Made by a program: the position numbers and the translations under genes. From Kitasatospora sp. DSM 101779 (GTDB taxonomy: Bacteria; Actinomycetota; Actinomycetes; Streptomycetales; Streptomycetaceae), in the NCBI RefSeq assembly GCF_025655475.1, contig NZ_JAHTIK010000001.1, positions 7,716,124 through 7,780,123 on the forward strand: a stretch of 64,000 nt of DNA. The letters are read 5' to 3'. Within the stretch, counting starts at the first letter, position 1; each line of letters begins with the position of its first letter. Of this stretch, positions 8,936 through 19,215 are shown piece after piece. The notes below the pieces were generated by a model. It saw only the letters and a program-made list of their open reading frames with translations. It searched no databases and was not told the origin of the DNA.

Positions 8936-9027
8936 ACCGACCACCGCGCCCGGCTCGCCGCACGCACGGATCGAAACTGCGAGGCGGGGCCGCAACGGCG
9001 GTGCACGACGTGTGAGGAGTACGGCTG

Positions 9028-9293
9028 ATGGTGACGAGCGACCAGGACACACCGCCTAACCCGGCCGAGCAGTATCCCCGGCCGCCGCAGCCCGAGCAGA
9101 GCCACCCCATCCCGGCAGCGGGGAGCGGATGCGGCCCGAGCCGGACTACGGCGAGACCTCCTACCGCGGGTCGGGGCGCCTGACCGGACGGGTCGCACTC
9201 GTCACCGGAGGCGACTCCGGGATCGGCCGCGCCGGCGCGCTCGCCTTTGCCCGCGAGGGCGCCGACGTCGCGTTCTGTCACCTGCCCGAGGAG
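9028..9293 (+). pseudogene. Stress-type SDR, frameshifted and truncated
   Basis: An ATG at 9028 opens a Pro/Gln-rich leader ([20 protein letters not shown]) typical of YhdF/GSP39-like general-stress SDRs. The continuation, [20 protein letters not shown] then [16 protein letters not shown], lies in another frame, so a frameshift falls around 9115-9128. Similarity stops abruptly at CHLPEE (about 9293). What follows is the tail of the opposite-strand regulator gene. About 80% of the SDR is gone. Confidence 0.8.
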
Positions 9294-9333
9294 CCAGTGC
9301 TGGGGCTGCTGTCCAGGGAGTCGGATACGACTG

Positions 9334-9978
9334 TCAGGTGCGGTGTTGGTCGCCGTCGCGGCGGAGCTGGTTGGCGTGGCGGACGAGGGCATCGATCCGG
9401 GCGGCGAGGTCCGGCCGTCTGGCGGCGAGGTGTGGGGCGAGGGCCGCGAGCGGCTCGAGCAGCAGCGACGCGTCGTCCGCGCCGAGGGCGGCGCGCAGGG
9501 TCGCGAGGTGGCGGCGGGTTCCGTAGGCGGCGGTGTCGAGGGCGGCGATCTGCCCGGCGAGGCCGCGCAGCGTGGAGGGGTTGGCGCGGGCCCAGGCGGT
9601 GATGCTGCGCTCGGCGGCGCGGCGGTCGCGTTCGGCCCGCACCCGCTGGTCCTGCGTCGTTCCGGGGGAGGCTGCGCTGTGCTGGGTGCGCAGATAGCGG
9701 CGTTCGGCGGCCTGCCGGCTGCCGACGCCGAGCGGCCGGGACAGATCCTCCCAGGTGGCGCCGGCACCCCGCGCGGTCTCGACGAAGTGCGGCTCCCATT
9801 GGTCAAGCGCCTGTCGCAGCTGCCGCATCATCGCGAGGGCGTGCAGTGCACGGTCCGCCGGATCGGCCGCGGCGTCGGGGCTCGCGGTGACGGCATCGGC
9901 CATGGCTGTCAGGGCAGTCAGCAGTGGCCGTGCCGCCTCATCCCCGGTGGCCGGAGTCCTGGGCGTCGATGCCGTCAT
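9334..9978 (-). CDS. HSP18-type transcriptional regulator (island 1)
   Basis: A 214-residue protein of a streptomycete family found divergent to small heat-shock genes. The most conserved part, near residues 80-110, is [20 protein letters not shown] followed by RRYLR, which looks like a helix-turn-helix. The rest is helical and Ala/Arg-rich. Start chosen at 9978 because the upstream alternative at 10002 would place the start codon inside the divergent control region. It is divergent from the Hsp20 gene at 10082, and a paralogue stands in the same relation at 56594-57283. Inferred role: control of the neighbouring Hsp20 promoter, probably as a repressor. The DNA-binding role is inferred from family and context. 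Confidence 0.78.
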   Translation of the reverse strand: MTASTPRTPATGDEAARPLLTALTAMADAVTASPDAAADPADRALHALAMMRQLRQALDQWEPHFVETARGAGATWEDLSRPLGVGSRQAAERRYLRTQHSAASPGTTQDQRVRAERDRRAAERSITAWARANPSTLRGLAGQIAALDTAAYGTRRHLATLRAALGADDASLLLEPLAALAPHLAARRPDLAARIDALVRHANQLRRDGDQHRT

Positions 9979-9994
9979 GGTCCACTCACAGGGC

Positions 9995-10024
9995 CTTGTC
10001 ATCTGATAGACGACATGTTACAAG
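9995..10024 (+). promoter_or_regulatory. Hsp20 promoter with overlapping operator (island 1)
   Basis: A -35 TTGTCA (9996-10001), exactly 17 bases of spacer and a -10-like TACAAG (10019-10024) precede the Hsp20 gene. The imperfect inverted repeat GTCATC-N5-GACGAC (9998-10014) covers the -35 and spacer. The second Hsp20 gene has the same arrangement at 57311-57340. The site also lies just upstream of the divergent regulator gene, so it could serve both. Confidence 0.6.
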
Positions 10025-10081
10025 GTTCGTGAGCGATACGTTCCGGTTGTTCCGAACCCGGACCGTGTGGAGGTGTTCACG

Positions 10082-10516
10082 ATGCTGATGCGCACCGATC
10101 CGTTCCGTGAGTTCGACCGCCTCGCCCAGCAGTTCCTCGGTACGACCGGCACCTGGTCGCGGCCGTCGGCGATGCCGATGGACGCCTACCGGTCCGGTGA
10201 CGAGTACGTCGTGGTCTTCGACCTGCCGGGCGTGACCCCGGAGGCGGTGGACGTCGACGTCGAGCAGAACGTGCTGACGGTCAAGGCTGAGCGCCGCCCG
10301 GTCGCCAAGGGCGACGACATCGAGATGGAGGTCTCCGAGCGGCCGCTGGGCGTCTTCTCCCGGCAGCTGTTCCTCGGCGACACCCTGGACACCGACAACA
10401 TCCGCGCCGAGTACGAGGCCGGTGTGCTCACGCTGCACATCCCGGTCACTCAGAAGGCCAAGCCCCGCAAGATCGAAGTCGCCGGTGTCTCCGACCACAA
10501 GGAGATCCGGTCCTGA
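10082..10516 (+). CDS. hsp20: Hsp20 / alpha-crystallin small heat-shock protein (island 1)
   Basis: A 144-residue small heat-shock protein. After a short N-terminal arm ([14 protein letters not shown]) comes the alpha-crystallin domain with [28 protein letters not shown], and [14 protein letters not shown]. It closes with the GVLTLHIPV strand motif and a basic tail. It acts as an ATP-independent holdase that keeps unfolding proteins soluble. The ATG at 10082 has GTGGAGG upstream; an earlier in-frame ATG at 10067 lies on top of that ribosome binding site. It is about 70% identical by eye to the second copy at 57393, of the same length. Confidence 0.93.
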   Translation: MLMRTDPFREFDRLAQQFLGTTGTWSRPSAMPMDAYRSGDEYVVVFDLPGVTPEAVDVDVEQNVLTVKAERRPVAKGDDIEMEVSERPLGVFSRQLFLGDTLDTDNIRAEYEAGVLTLHIPVTQKAKPRKIEVAGVSDHKEIRS

Positions 10517-10573
10517 CGCGGTGAGCCGCTGGTCGGCGGGGAGGACAGGCGGTCTCGAAGGGAGGGATGAGCG

Positions 10574-10999
10574 ATGGCCGCCATCTGCGTCCCGGAGTGG
10601 CTCCCGGGCGAGGATGCGGGCTACCACGGCACCCGCACCGCGGCTGCCCCGTCTTCCGGGGCGGCCGCGGTGCCGCCGCCCCCGTCATCGGACGGCGGAG
10701 TCACCGTGGTGACGGCGCACGGGGAGATCGACATCGCCACGGCCGACGCGCTGCGCGCCCGACTGGTGGCCGCGCTCTCCCGCCACGGGCACGTCGCCGT
10801 CGACCTCGCCGAGGTGACCTTCATCGACTGCGGCGGCCTGCGCGCCCTGACGGGGGCCCACCAAGTCGCCGTGCGCGCCGGGCGGCGCCTGACCCTGCGC
10901 ACTCCGAGTCCACCCGTAGCGCGGCTGCTCGCGCTCACCCGGCTGGATCGCGAACTCGCCGTCGAACCCGACACCGGGAGCGCCACTCCCGCGCAGTGA
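10574..10999 (+). CDS. STAS-domain protein (anti-sigma antagonist-like)
   Basis: A 141-residue protein with a disordered Ala/Pro-rich leader (1-40) and a STAS domain: VTVVTAHGEIDIATADALR, then VAVDLAEVTFIDCGGLRAL. In SpoIIAA-type antagonists the loop is D-S-S-G with a phosphorylated serine. Here it is D-C-G-G, so that switch residue is missing. It may therefore act without kinase control, or as a scaffold. GGGAGGGA precedes the start. It follows the Hsp20 gene by 57 bases and precedes the DUF2267 gene by 17; a decayed relative occupies the same place in island 2. Confidence 0.85.
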   Translation: MAAICVPEWLPGEDAGYHGTRTAAAPSSGAAAVPPPPSSDGGVTVVTAHGEIDIATADALRARLVAALSRHGHVAVDLAEVTFIDCGGLRALTGAHQVAVRAGRRLTLRTPSPPVARLLALTRLDRELAVEPDTGSATPAQ

Positions 11000-11016
11000 T
11001 GAGGAGGACCTTGGTC

Positions 11017-11403
11017 ATGGGCGTCTCCCGCGACGACTTCCTGGACCGGGTTTCCGAACACAGCGGCATCCAGGAGGAGCGGTGCAGGGAACATCTGATC
11101 CGGGCCGTCCTCGGGCTCCTCGGGGAGCACCTGGTCGGCGCAGAGCGGCTCGACCTGGCGGGATGCCTGCCCGAGGAGTACGCCGCCATCGCGCGCGACG
11201 CGCCGGCGGCGGACCGGCCGCCGGCCGGCGAGCGGTTCGCCGCCGCCGTCGCCGCACGGACCGACGCCACGGACGACCCCACGGACGACGGCACGTTGCG
11301 CGGTGTCAGCGCCGTGCTCGGTGGCGCCGCCGGACCTGCAGCAGCGGCGACCTGGCCCGTGGGTCCCATGGAACGGAAGGAGAGGGAGCAATGGCGGAGC
11401 TGA
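11017..11403 (+). CDS. DUF2267 domain protein
   Basis: A 128-residue helical protein matching the DUF2267 pattern: FLDRVSEHSGIQEERCREHL, then LGLLGEHLVGAERLDLAGCLP and GERFAAAVAA. The function of this family is not established; it often sits near Hsp20 and stress genes in actinobacteria. GAGGAGG lies 9 bases before the ATG at 11017. Its end overlaps the start of the next gene by 13 bases. Two related genes lie in island 2 at 58297 and 58759. Confidence 0.8.
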   Translation: MGVSRDDFLDRVSEHSGIQEERCREHLIRAVLGLLGEHLVGAERLDLAGCLPEEYAAIARDAPAADRPPAGERFAAAVAARTDATDDPTDDGTLRGVSAVLGGAAGPAAAATWPVGPMERKEREQWRS

Positions 11404-11849
11404 TCGTCGACGGCGACGCGCTGGTGGTCCACCTCGGGTGGTGGGAGCGGGCGGTAGTGCGGCGCCGGCAGATACGGGTGCCGCTGGAGGCCGTGTCCAG
11501 GATCCGTATCCGTCCGTATCCGTGGCGGGCCGTGCGGGGCGTTCGCGAACGCGGCCTGCTGGTGCCCGGCCTGCTGTGCGTGGGTGTGTGGCGCCATCCC
11601 GGCGGGCGGGACTTCGTCTCGGTGCGCCTGCACCAGGACGCGGCGGTGTGTGTCGAGCTGCGCGACCCTGCACCGTTCGCCCGCATCATCGCCACGACGG
11701 CCTACCCGCAGCAGACGGTGGCCGCCCTTCGGACCGCGGGGAGCCGGGCGGCCGCGGCCGACGCCCAGGCGCAGATCTACGGGACCGGGCGCGGTAAGCC
11801 CGGCCGGCCAGTGCGTGTACCGCCGCGCGGCCGGCTCCAGCCCGTGTGA
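11391..11849 (+). CDS. PH-like domain protein
   Basis: A 152-residue protein with alternating beta strands: LIVDGDALVVHLGWWERAVV, IRVPLEAVSRIRI, GVWRHPGGRDFVSVRL, AVCVELRDPAPFARII. This resembles bacterial PH-like domains, which are small beta sandwiches with a C-terminal helix. The last 40 residues are basic and probably disordered. AGGAGAGGGAGC precedes the ATG. It overlaps the DUF2267 gene and is the last gene of this run. The ligand and role are unknown. Confidence 0.65.
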   Translation: MAELIVDGDALVVHLGWWERAVVRRRQIRVPLEAVSRIRIRPYPWRAVRGVRERGLLVPGLLCVGVWRHPGGRDFVSVRLHQDAAVCVELRDPAPFARIIATTAYPQQTVAALRTAGSRAAAADAQAQIYGTGRGKPGRPVRVPPRGRLQPV

Positions 11850-11900
11850 TGCACCGGGATCAGGCGATCGGGCCAGGTCCGGGCCGGGTGGAGGCCGTCC

Positions 11901-11934
11901 TGTCAGGGCCACGGGCCTGTGTCAGGGCCACGGG
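11901..11934. repeat. 15-base direct repeat at the J-protein gene end
   Basis: TGTCAGGGCCACGGG occurs at 11901-11915 and again at 11920-11934. The second copy contains the stop codon of the J-domain gene (opposite strand). It looks like a small duplication of the gene end, perhaps through replication slippage. Confidence 0.7.
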
Positions 11935-12419
11935 TTGCTGTCCCCCCAGTGCCACAGCACCCACCGGGCGAGGTCGACCGGCTGGGCGGCGGCCTCCGGA
12001 ACCACCACCCGGACCGGGCCGACCCGCAGGTCGGGGCCGGGCGGCCATGGCCCGGTCCGGCCGAAGCCCTCGGGGCCGGGGTGCTCGGCCGCAAGGAACC
12101 AGGGCTCGGCGCGGTGGACCCGCACCGGCACGCTTCGGGCTGACGGGCGATCCGGCCCGGCCGCCGGAGGCCTGACGGACTGCTCCACCGACCGGCGGTC
12201 GAGCCGGGCGTCGTAGGCGGCCCGCCGATCGGGATCCCGGAGCACCTCATAGGCCGCGAGCACCTCGCCGAGCCGTTCCGCCGACGACTGCGCGGGGCGG
12301 CTGTCAGGGTGCAGCACGCGCACCAGCGCGCGATAGGCCGAGGCGATCTGGCGCGCCGACGCCGAGGGATCGACCCCGAGCACCGCGTAATGATCAGGCC
12401 GGGCTCCTGGCGCTGCCAC
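11922..12419 (-). CDS. J-domain co-chaperone protein
   Basis: A 165-residue protein with an N-terminal J domain (residues 8-70): [20 protein letters not shown], then the catalytic HPD in VLHPDSRP, and [15 protein letters not shown]. There is no Gly/Phe region or zinc finger, so it is a type III J protein. The C-terminal half is proline-rich, then a small conserved-looking end ([19 protein letters not shown]). The GTG start at 12419 has GAGGAGG upstream. It is divergent from dnaK at 12688 and probably supplies or directs that DnaK, since dnaK-grpE here lacks a classical dnaJ. Confidence 0.85.
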   Translation of the reverse strand: MAAPGARPDHYAVLGVDPSASARQIASAYRALVRVLHPDSRPAQSSAERLGEVLAAYEVLRDPDRRAAYDARLDRRSVEQSVRPPAAGPDRPSARSVPVRVHRAEPWFLAAEHPGPEGFGRTGPWPPGPDLRVGPVRVVVPEAAAQPVDLARWVLWHWGDSNPWP

Positions 12420-12492
12420 GGGACGCTCACCTCCTCGGCACCGGCGCACTGACACACGGGGAGATCTCCGAAGAACTGAATTCCTTGTCACC

Positions 12493-12521
12493 TTCCTAGA
12501 TTCAAGGCGTGCGCCTGTCAA
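12493..12521 (-). promoter_or_regulatory. Predicted promoter of the J-domain gene
   Basis: On the minus strand a perfect -35 TTGACA (plus positions 12516-12521) is followed after 17 bases by TAGGAA (12493-12498). Transcription would start about 65 bases before the GTG at 12419. Confidence 0.5.
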
Positions 12522-12608
12522 GGTGCTTCGAATCGCCCATGGTGCTCAGCCGGCGCGCGCGCCGGGGCCGCGAACCGATCGCGACCCCCGGAACGACCGG
12601 CCGCGATA

Positions 12609-12638
12609 CTTGACACTCATCGACTCAAGTTTTATGCC
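12609..12638 (+). promoter_or_regulatory. dnaK promoter with HAIR-like operator
   Basis: TTGACA (12610-12615), a 17-base spacer and TATGCC (12633-12638) form a vegetative-type promoter. Over it lies CTTGACA-N7-ACTCAAG (12609-12629). The known HspR operator HAIR is CTTGAGT-N7-ACTCAAG; the right half is perfect and the left half differs at two bases. HspR control of this dnaK operon is the natural inference, although no hspR gene is in the window. Confidence 0.7.
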
Positions 12639-12687
12639 TTGGTGTAGAGCAATCTCTGAGATGAAGGGACTTGAAAGGAGGCCGGAG

Positions 12688-14537
<1,850 letters not shown>

Positions 14538-14541
<4 letters not shown>

Positions 14542-15131
14542 GCCCGCGCACCGGAGACGGGCAGGGCGACAGGCCGCCGATCGTCATCCACGATCGGCGG
14601 CGCATCGACCCGGTCACCCTCCAGCCCAGACAACCCGATCCCGACACCGAGGAACACCCAGGACGCGGAACCGTCCTGGAACAGCCGGATGCGGCGGCGA
14701 AGCTGGAGAAGCAACTCGCCGAGCGCACAGCGGACCTGCAAAGGATCAAGGCCGAGTACGACAACTACCGCAAACGCAACCAGCGCGAACGAGCGCAGCT
14801 CCGCGAGGCCACCGTCGCGGAAGTCCTCGCCGGACTGGTACCCGTCCTCGACGATCTCGACCGGGCACGGGAACACGGCGAGCTCACCGGCCCACTCCAG
14901 GCCGTCGCCACCACCCTGACCTCCCACCTCACCGGCCTCGGCATCGAATCCTTCGGCACACCGGGAGAGCCCTTCGACCCCACCCGCCACGAAGCGGTCG
15001 CCCACCAGGAGTCCCCGGACGTCGACCAGCCCACCTGCATGCAGATCGTGCGCCCCGGCTACCGGCTCGGACAGCGACTCCTGCGCCCGGCCCAGGTCAC
15101 GGTCATCGCGCCGAGCCCGGCGGCAGATTGA
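14538..15131 (+). CDS. grpE: Nucleotide exchange factor GrpE
   Basis: A 197-residue GrpE. A variable leader is followed by the long coiled coil ([30 protein letters not shown]) and the head domain with [25 protein letters not shown] and a C-terminal [20 protein letters not shown]. GrpE drives ADP release from DnaK. It starts inside the dnaK stop region (ATGA overlap) and is the last gene of this operon. No dnaJ or hspR follows, unlike the usual actinobacterial dnaK-grpE-dnaJ-hspR operon. Confidence 0.95.
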
Positions 15132-15399
15132 GGTGCTGAGCCTGCGGGGCCGGCCGTCCCGGAGCCGGGCTGATCACGCAGGACGGGCAGGGAACGACAC
15201 GCCGCCGGTCGCCTGGCCAGCCGCGCGCTCCGTGCCTGTCATGGCCGGCAGCGATGCGACAGGGGAAAGCGAGGGTGGAGCACCGGCCGTTTCTCGCAGG
15301 GGCCGGGTAGGAGCAGTGGAGGACGAGATGTCCGCCTGATTCACCGATCGCCTGGGCTTGCGTCGGCCCCACCCCTTCCGTCGCCGCCTCCCGCCCGTG

Positions 15400-16071
15400 T
15401 CAGGTGCGGGGCAGCGGCGGCAGGGGCCGGGTGGCGATGGCCCGTGCTTCGGCGCGCGTCATGCCGAACATGCGCAGCAGGCGGAAGGCCAGTTGGTCGG
15501 AAACATGCTCGGCGTCGAGGTCCGGGCGGGTCTCCAGCAGGTGGAGCACTCCGAGCAGGGCGCCGCCGACCATGGCCACGGAAGTGCGCGGGTCGTCGAT
15601 GTCCAGCCGTCCGTTGTCGGCGGCGGCCCGTAGATCCCGCATCGCCCGAGGTGCCAGGCCTCTGTCCGAGGTGAGATAGGGCATGCCGGTGTGGACGAGA
15701 ATCCTGGCGATCTGCGGGTGGGTGCGCTGCAGCCGACCGGTCAGGCGGACGCTGGCGGCGAAGATCTCCGCGGGGTCCCCGAGGTCTCCCGCCACGGATT
15801 CCAGGAGTTCGCCATGTTGCTCCAGGGTGAGGGCGACGGCGGCGTCGAACAGCTCGTCCTTGCTGGTGAAGTGGTTGTAGAAGGAGCCGAAGCCGACGTC
15901 CGCCGCCTCGGTGATCTCCTGGATGCTCACGTCGGTCCTCCCTTGCTCGGCGAGGAACCCCTGAGCGGCGGCGATCAGCGCGGCTCGGGTGAGCGCCTTG
16001 CGCCGGTCCAGGCGGTTGGGTGTGCGGCCGGGAGTCCGGCTGTCGGCCTTGCTCTGTCGGTCGGTGCTCAT
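15400..16071 (-). CDS. TetR family transcriptional regulator
   Basis: A 223-residue TetR regulator. The HTH is in residues 20-70: RKALTRAALIAAAQGFLAEQ, VSIQEITEAADVGFGSFYNH and FTSKDELFD. The C-terminal ligand-binding part is helical. I chose the ATG at 16071 because the longer frame runs through the operator region. It is divergent from the FAH-family gene at 16227, with operator-like repeats between. Inferred role: repressor of the aromatic catabolism cluster, released by a pathway intermediate. Confidence 0.88.
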   Translation of the reverse strand: MSTDRQSKADSRTPGRTPNRLDRRKALTRAALIAAAQGFLAEQGRTDVSIQEITEAADVGFGSFYNHFTSKDELFDAAVALTLEQHGELLESVAGDLGDPAEIFAASVRLTGRLQRTHPQIARILVHTGMPYLTSDRGLAPRAMRDLRAAADNGRLDIDDPRTSVAMVGGALLGVLHLLETRPDLDAEHVSDQLAFRLLRMFGMTRAEARAIATRPLPPLPRT

Positions 16072-16090
16072 CCCTCCATCGTTACCTGGT

Positions 16091-16171
16091 GAATCAGTTC
16101 TGATTCTTTCATCAACACTGATGACTGTTGACGATGCTGCCATCTGGACTGATTCTTTCATCACTGCTGAC
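16091..16171. promoter_or_regulatory. Predicted TetR operators in the divergent region
   Basis: Two perfect inverted repeats share the core ATCA-N4-TGAT: GAATCAGTTCTGATTC (16091-16106) and TCATCAACACTGATGA (16109-16124), centred 18 bases apart. A degenerate third, ATCA-CTGC-TGAC, lies at 16160-16171. The 15-mer CTGATTCTTTCATCA is repeated exactly at 16100-16114 and 16149-16163. Position between a TetR gene and its likely target supports a repressor-binding role. Confidence 0.65.
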
Positions 16172-16226
16172 TGGAGCTGCTCGCAGAAGTGTCCGGTCGG
16201 CGCCTGTCCAGGACTCAGGAGAGCCG

Positions 16227-17180
16227 ATGAGTATCCAGGTCGTCCGCACCACAGACGGCTGGTGGGTGGAGAGCGGCACAGGACGGCTGCACCACGTCGA
16301 CACCGACGCGGACACCACCGCCGGCCTGCTCGCCGACCGTGCCGCCGTGCAGCAGGCGGCCGCGCGTGCCGCGGCTGCCCCCGACGCCGGGCCTTCCGCT
16401 CGAGAGGCGGAGCTGCTGTCGCCCGTCACCACCCCCTGCCGGGTGGTGGCGCAGATGGTCAACTACCGTTCCCACGCGGTGGATTCCGGGTTCGACCCGG
16501 ACACCGTCCCGCCCGCGTTCTTCCGCAAGGCCTCCGGGTCCGTCAGCGGTCCCTACCAGGACATCGTCCGGCCGCCGCACGTGCGGTTCCTCGACTACGA
16601 GGTGGAGCTCGGGCTGGTGATGGGCGCGAACCTGCCGGTCGGCACCGAGGTCACCGACGCCACCCTGGCGGAGTACGTCGCCGCGCTGGTGGTCGCCGAC
16701 GACGTCAGCGCGCGTGACCTGCAGTTGCCCAAGACGCAGTTCTACGAGTCCAAGTCGTACCCGACCTTCACTCCGCTCGGGCCCCGGCTGCTCCTGGTTG
16801 ATGCCGAGGATCTGTCCCGCCTGCCGGACCTGCGGCTCACGCTGAAGGTCAATGGGGCCACGAGGCAGGACCGCACCACCACGGACATGATCGTCCGACC
16901 CGCGCGTGCCCTCAGCCTTCTGGCCCGCTTCCAGAACCTGCAGCCCGGTGACGTCCTGCTCACCGGAACCCCCGGCGGCACCGCCCTCAAGTCTCCGGGC
17001 AGGCTCCTGACCACGCTTGCCGCCCTGCTGCCCCCGCACAAGCGCTGGCAGAAGTTCTTCGCCCGCCAACTGGCGAACCCCGACTACCTCAAGGACGGCG
17101 ACGCCGTCACGGCCCGTATCGCCACCGATGACGGCGTCATCGATCTCGGCGAGCAGCGCACGGTGGTGCGCGCCCGCTGA
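16227..17180 (+). CDS. Fumarylacetoacetate hydrolase-family enzyme
   Basis: A 317-residue FAH-superfamily protein. The catalytic core begins near residue 70 (CRVVAQMVNYRSHA). The metal ligands are visible in FLDYEVELGLVMG and VVADDVSARDLQL, then FTPLGPRLL and the final GDVLLTGTPGGTAL. The family includes 2-keto-4-pentenoate hydratases, oxaloacetate decarboxylases and acylpyruvate hydrolases. In this cluster, cleavage or hydration of a meta-cleavage product is the natural role. CAGGAGA precedes the ATG. It is the first gene after the divergent operator region. Confidence 0.87.
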   Translation: MSIQVVRTTDGWWVESGTGRLHHVDTDADTTAGLLADRAAVQQAAARAAAAPDAGPSAREAELLSPVTTPCRVVAQMVNYRSHAVDSGFDPDTVPPAFFRKASGSVSGPYQDIVRPPHVRFLDYEVELGLVMGANLPVGTEVTDATLAEYVAALVVADDVSARDLQLPKTQFYESKSYPTFTPLGPRLLLVDAEDLSRLPDLRLTLKVNGATRQDRTTTDMIVRPARALSLLARFQNLQPGDVLLTGTPGGTALKSPGRLLTTLAALLPPHKRWQKFFARQLANPDYLKDGDAVTARIATDDGVIDLGEQRTVVRAR

Positions 17181-17279
17181 CGACTCCCGGGACCCCGCCC
17201 GGGACCCGCCCGGCCCGGCATCCCTGTCCGGGGCCGGCCATCTGACCCCACCTCTCCCTCACCCTGCAAAGGCGCACCG

Positions 17280-19202
17280 GTGACACTCACACCCACCGAC
17301 CTGCTGTGGCCCGCCCCCGAGAGCTTCGCGGACCTCTCTGCGATCGAAGCCGTTCCGCTCCATGAACGCGGCCTGACCGCCACCACCTACGACACCGTGG
17401 TGCGCGCCGCCCGCCTGTGGCCCGACCGCCCGGCCATGACGGTGCTGCCCGACGCCGTGCGCTTCCTGCGCCCCACCACCGTGACCTTCGCGCAGCTGCG
17501 CGACCAGGTGCACCGCACCGCCAACCTGCTGCGTGCGCTCGGCGCCACCCGCCGCGCCGCGGTGGGCCTGCTCGCGCCGAACACCGCGGAGCTGCCTGCC
17601 GCCCTGCTGGCCGCGCAGGCCGCGGGCATCGCCGCCCCGGTCAACCCGGGCCTGGCGTCCGAGCACGTCGAGCAGTTGCTGCGGCGCGCCGGCGCGCGGG
17701 TACTCATCGCCGCCGGTCCGCAGCTGGACGCACAGGTGTGGGCGACGGCCCGGCAGGTCGCCGCGGCCTTGCGGTTGGACGCACTGCTGGCGCTGGCCCC
17801 AACCCTCCCGGAGGGCCCGACTCCCGCTCTGGACCCCGTCGAAGGCGTGCGCGTCGGCTACCTCACGGAGCTGGCCGCCTCCCATCCCGCAGACCGGCTG
17901 GTGGACATCGATCCCCCGGCCGCCGACGACCTGGCCGCCTACTTCCACACCGGCGGCACCACCGGCACTCCCAAGCTCGCCGCGCACACGCACGCCAACG
18001 AGGTCGTCGACGCCTGGACGGTGGCCGCGAGCGTTCCCCTCGACGAGGACGCGGTGATGTTCGCGGCGCTGCCGTTGTTCCACGTCAACGCCCTGATCGT
18101 CACCCTGCTCGGCCCGCTGCTGCGCGGCCGGGGAGTGGTGTGGGCCGGGCCGCTGGGCTACCGCGATCCCGAGCTGTATCCGGTGTTCTGGAAGCTGGTG
18201 GAGCACTATCGCATCGCCGCCATGTCCGGCGTGCCCACCGTGTACTCCGTCCTCGCCCGTGTCCCCGTCGACGCGGACATCTCCAGCATGCGGTTCGCCG
18301 CCGTCGGCGCCTCGCCTCTCCCTCCAGCCGTACGGGACTCCTTCGAGGAGCACACCGGCATCCCGCTGTGCGAGGGCTACGGGCTGACCGAGGCGACCTG
18401 TGCCTCTGCCCTCGGCCTGCCCGGTCACACCCGCTCCGGCAGCGTCGGCCGGCGCCTGCCCTACCAGCAGGTCAAGACCGTGCGGATCGACCCGACCACC
18501 GGCGAGCGGCACGACCTGCCGCCCGGCGCCACTGGGGTGCTCGCCGTCAGCGGTCCGGTCGTCTTCGCCGGGTACGTTGCCGAGCACACCGCCCAGGGAC
18601 CTCGCCTGGAGACCGCGGGGAAGATCCGCGACGGCTGGCTGGACACGGGCGACGTGGCCCGCATCGACGCCGACGGCTTCATCCATCTCATCGGCCGCGC
18701 CAAGGACCTGATCATCCGTGGGGGCCACAACATCGACCCCGCCGCGATCGAGGACACCCTCCTCGGCCACCCCGAGGTCACCGCCGCCGCGGCGGTCGGC
18801 CGCCCCGACCCCCACGCGGGCGAAGTGCCCGTCGCCTACGTCACCCTCGCCCCCTGCGCCCGGACCAGCCCCGCCGAACTGCTCACCTGGGCCGCCGAAC
18901 GAGTCCCCGAACGCGCAGCCGCCCCGCGCGAGGTGCTCGTGATCGACGCCATCCCGCTCACCGCCGTCGGCAAGCCCTACAAGCTCGGCCTGCGCCTGGA
19001 CGCCACCCGCCGTGCGGTCCACGCCGAACTGGCCGCCCAGGGCGCGGACTGCGACCCGGAGCTCATCCTGTGCCGGCCGCACGACGGCGGTGTCCGTGTC
19101 ACGCTGCCCGCCCCTGCCGACGAGGCGGTACGACGCAGGGTCACCGCTGCCCTGGACCGGTACGTCCTGCACTGGCAGTACGCCCCCGAACAAGCCACCT
19201 GA
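17280..19202 (+). CDS. Acyl-CoA synthetase (AMP-forming)
   Basis: A 640-residue ANL-superfamily ligase from a GTG start. The P-loop is YFHTGGTTGTPKLAAHTH (near 225), then GYGLTEATCASAL (near 365), GWLDTGDVARIDADGF and GRAKDLIIRGGHNIDPAAIE. The near-C-terminal lysine region is TAVGKPYKLGLR. It activates a carboxylic acid as its CoA thioester via an acyl-adenylate. The C-terminus extends about 70 residues beyond the usual end. In a ring-cleavage cluster it could activate an aromatic acid or a side-chain acid such as a phenylpropanoid. It is followed by the DoxX gene after 13 bases. Confidence 0.88.
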   Translation: MTLTPTDLLWPAPESFADLSAIEAVPLHERGLTATTYDTVVRAARLWPDRPAMTVLPDAVRFLRPTTVTFAQLRDQVHRTANLLRALGATRRAAVGLLAPNTAELPAALLAAQAAGIAAPVNPGLASEHVEQLLRRAGARVLIAAGPQLDAQVWATARQVAAALRLDALLALAPTLPEGPTPALDPVEGVRVGYLTELAASHPADRLVDIDPPAADDLAAYFHTGGTTGTPKLAAHTHANEVVDAWTVAASVPLDEDAVMFAALPLFHVNALIVTLLGPLLRGRGVVWAGPLGYRDPELYPVFWKLVEHYRIAAMSGVPTVYSVLARVPVDADISSMRFAAVGASPLPPAVRDSFEEHTGIPLCEGYGLTEATCASALGLPGHTRSGSVGRRLPYQQVKTVRIDPTTGERHDLPPGATGVLAVSGPVVFAGYVAEHTAQGPRLETAGKIRDGWLDTGDVARIDADGFIHLIGRAKDLIIRGGHNIDPAAIEDTLLGHPEVTAAAAVGRPDPHAGEVPVAYVTLAPCARTSPAELLTWAAERVPERAAAPREVLVIDAIPLTAVGKPYKLGLRLDATRRAVHAELAAQGADCDPELILCRPHDGGVRVTLPAPADEAVRRRVTAALDRYVLHWQYAPEQAT

Positions 19203-19215
19203 GAGGGAAGCCCCC

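Noticed and set aside
12484-12507. A second HAIR site (CTTGTCA...ATTCAAG) upstream of the J-domain gene
   Set aside because: The half-sites are poor and the spacing is 9 rather than 7 bases, so it does not fit the HspR operator.
16227-17180. The FAH-family enzyme as the missing last step of the fucose pathway
   Set aside because: It belongs by position and shared operator region to the aromatic cluster 14 kb from the fucose operon. The idea is possible, but nothing in the sequence links it to fucose.
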